Shown: piece after piece, positions 63,511 to 64,000 of the stretch
Position numbering within the stretch: position 1 is the first letter of the stretch
How the letters are laid out: each line of letters begins with the position of its first letter
Assembly: GCF_000497045.1 (NCBI RefSeq)
Contig: NW_015961955.1
Span: 434,001 to 498,000 of the forward strand
From: Kalmanozyma brasiliensis GHG001
Taxonomy: Eukaryota > Basidiomycota > Ustilaginomycetes > Ustilaginales
Length of the DNA: 64,000 nt
Reading direction: 5' to 3'
Notes under the pieces: generated by a model
Databases searched by the model: none
Told to the model about the DNA's origin: nothing
Seen by the model: only the letters and a program-made list of their open reading frames with translations
Program-made: the position numbers and the translations under genes

Positions 63511-64000
63511 TACAACAGCCTTGCGGACGTGATCGACTCACCAATTGCAACGGCAAGCGCCTCCAGCATCGCATTGCCAATCTGTCGATAGGCAGACTTG
63601 AGGTTGCCGTCGGTGGCAAACTTGATCCAGTCCGGAACGCCTTGCGCTCGAGCACATTCTTGCACCACAAACAGTCGGAACTGAGCTGGGTGGATCATGC
63701 TGCCTTTGGCCGAGGCGTCGGTGAGGAGCACCGTGAAGTACCTGTTGCCATCGATGCGTTCGTACTTGAAGTATCAGTCCTGCCAACGGTTGAGCTGTGG
63801 AATGGCAAAAGGCGGTCAGCAAGCAGTCTATCGGGGGAACTTGATTGCGACAATACTCACCTGGAGAGGGCCGAGTAGCGCGGGCTTGTTGACCTCAGGT
63901 TGGCTCCACGAGTCGTAGTTGGCGCCGGGACGCAAGGCGACGTTGACCACCTGTTCCACATCCGTGGCGCTTGGGCCGGACGTCTGATGTTGTGAGACTG
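63510..64000 (-). pseudogene. C5-cytosine DNA methyltransferase, 3' end (possibly decayed), continuing past the window
   Basis: Minus strand, read from the right edge. Exon 63861-64000 encodes VVNVALRPGANYDSW, like the ALRPGADYRDL segment of DNMT1/DIM-2-type enzymes. Intron 63795-63860 (GTGAGT...TTCCACAG). Exon 63510-63794 encodes MIHPAQFRLFVVQECARAQG and VPDWIKF (motif IX; consensus HP.Q.R...VRE.AR.QGFPD) and SAYRQIGNAM (motif X; consensus RQ[IV]GNAVPP), then stops at 63510. These enzymes transfer methyl from S-adenosylmethionine to cytosine C5 in DNA. Signs of decay: a TGA in frame at 63774-63776 directly after the strong acceptor (avoidable only with a second acceptor, TTCAAG at 63765-63770), and loss of the Val-Pro-Pro after GNA in motif X. 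Catalytic motifs I, IV and VI would lie beyond the window. Confidence 0.7.

Noticed and set aside
62928..63878. A 316-codon plus-strand ORF
   Set aside because: It crosses both repeat copies and lies antisense to the methyltransferase exons, which carry real motifs; it also lacks a good start.

Overview
The window looks like nuclear DNA of a basidiomycete smut fungus (Ustilaginomycotina, probably Ustilaginaceae). Evidence: compact eukaryotic genes with few short GT–AG introns, high third-position GC, CT-rich leaders before many start codons, a 1,024-residue Top1 with the long linker and tail I associate with smuts, an intron-containing nuclear tRNA, and a fungal ATP sulfurylase with a dead APS-kinase domain. 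The species cannot be fixed from sequence alone. A run of Ns (42364-42404) shows this is a draft assembly.

Layout. 1-6 kb: 3' part of a large helical protein (possibly Mediator Med12, cut by the left edge), then ARPC4 and the mitochondrial phosphate carrier on the minus strand. 6.2-10.85 kb: a gene-poor stretch with no convincing gene. 10.85-18 kb: a secreted Gly/Ser/Asn-repeat protein, ATP sulfurylase (minus) and a complex I B12/NDUFB3-type subunit (minus). 18-30 kb: DNA topoisomerase I, a small RPEL-repeat protein, the peroxisomal receptor Pex5, a sugar transporter and a metallo-beta-lactamase-fold hydrolase, all on plus. 30.8-35.3 kb: a full-length ABCB transporter. 35.3-39 kb: a gene-poor block with an AT-rich patch, a frameshifted minus-strand reading frame and a diverged ~208-bp tandem repeat. 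39-50.5 kb: eIF2-beta and F1-ATPase gamma (divergent pair), an assembly gap with a tRNA-like half beside it, a broken-looking membrane/secreted ORF, a GFA-domain protein, a GNAT-like protein, an F-box-like protein and Rad18. 50.5-60.1 kb: tRNA-Val(AAC), Chd1 and an intracellular LysM protein. 60.1-64 kb: a change of character, with several families of degenerate short repeats and, at the right edge, the 3' end of a C5-cytosine DNA methyltransferase that may be decayed.

Functionally the genes are mostly housekeeping and do not form one pathway. Loose themes are mitochondrial energy metabolism (phosphate carrier, complex I subunit, F1 gamma) and chromatin/DNA maintenance (Top1, Chd1, Rad18, the methyltransferase). 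The accessory content worth attention is the secreted repeat protein, the RPEL protein, the repeat-rich right end with the methyltransferase remnant, and two genes whose reading frame fails across an intron by the same two bases.
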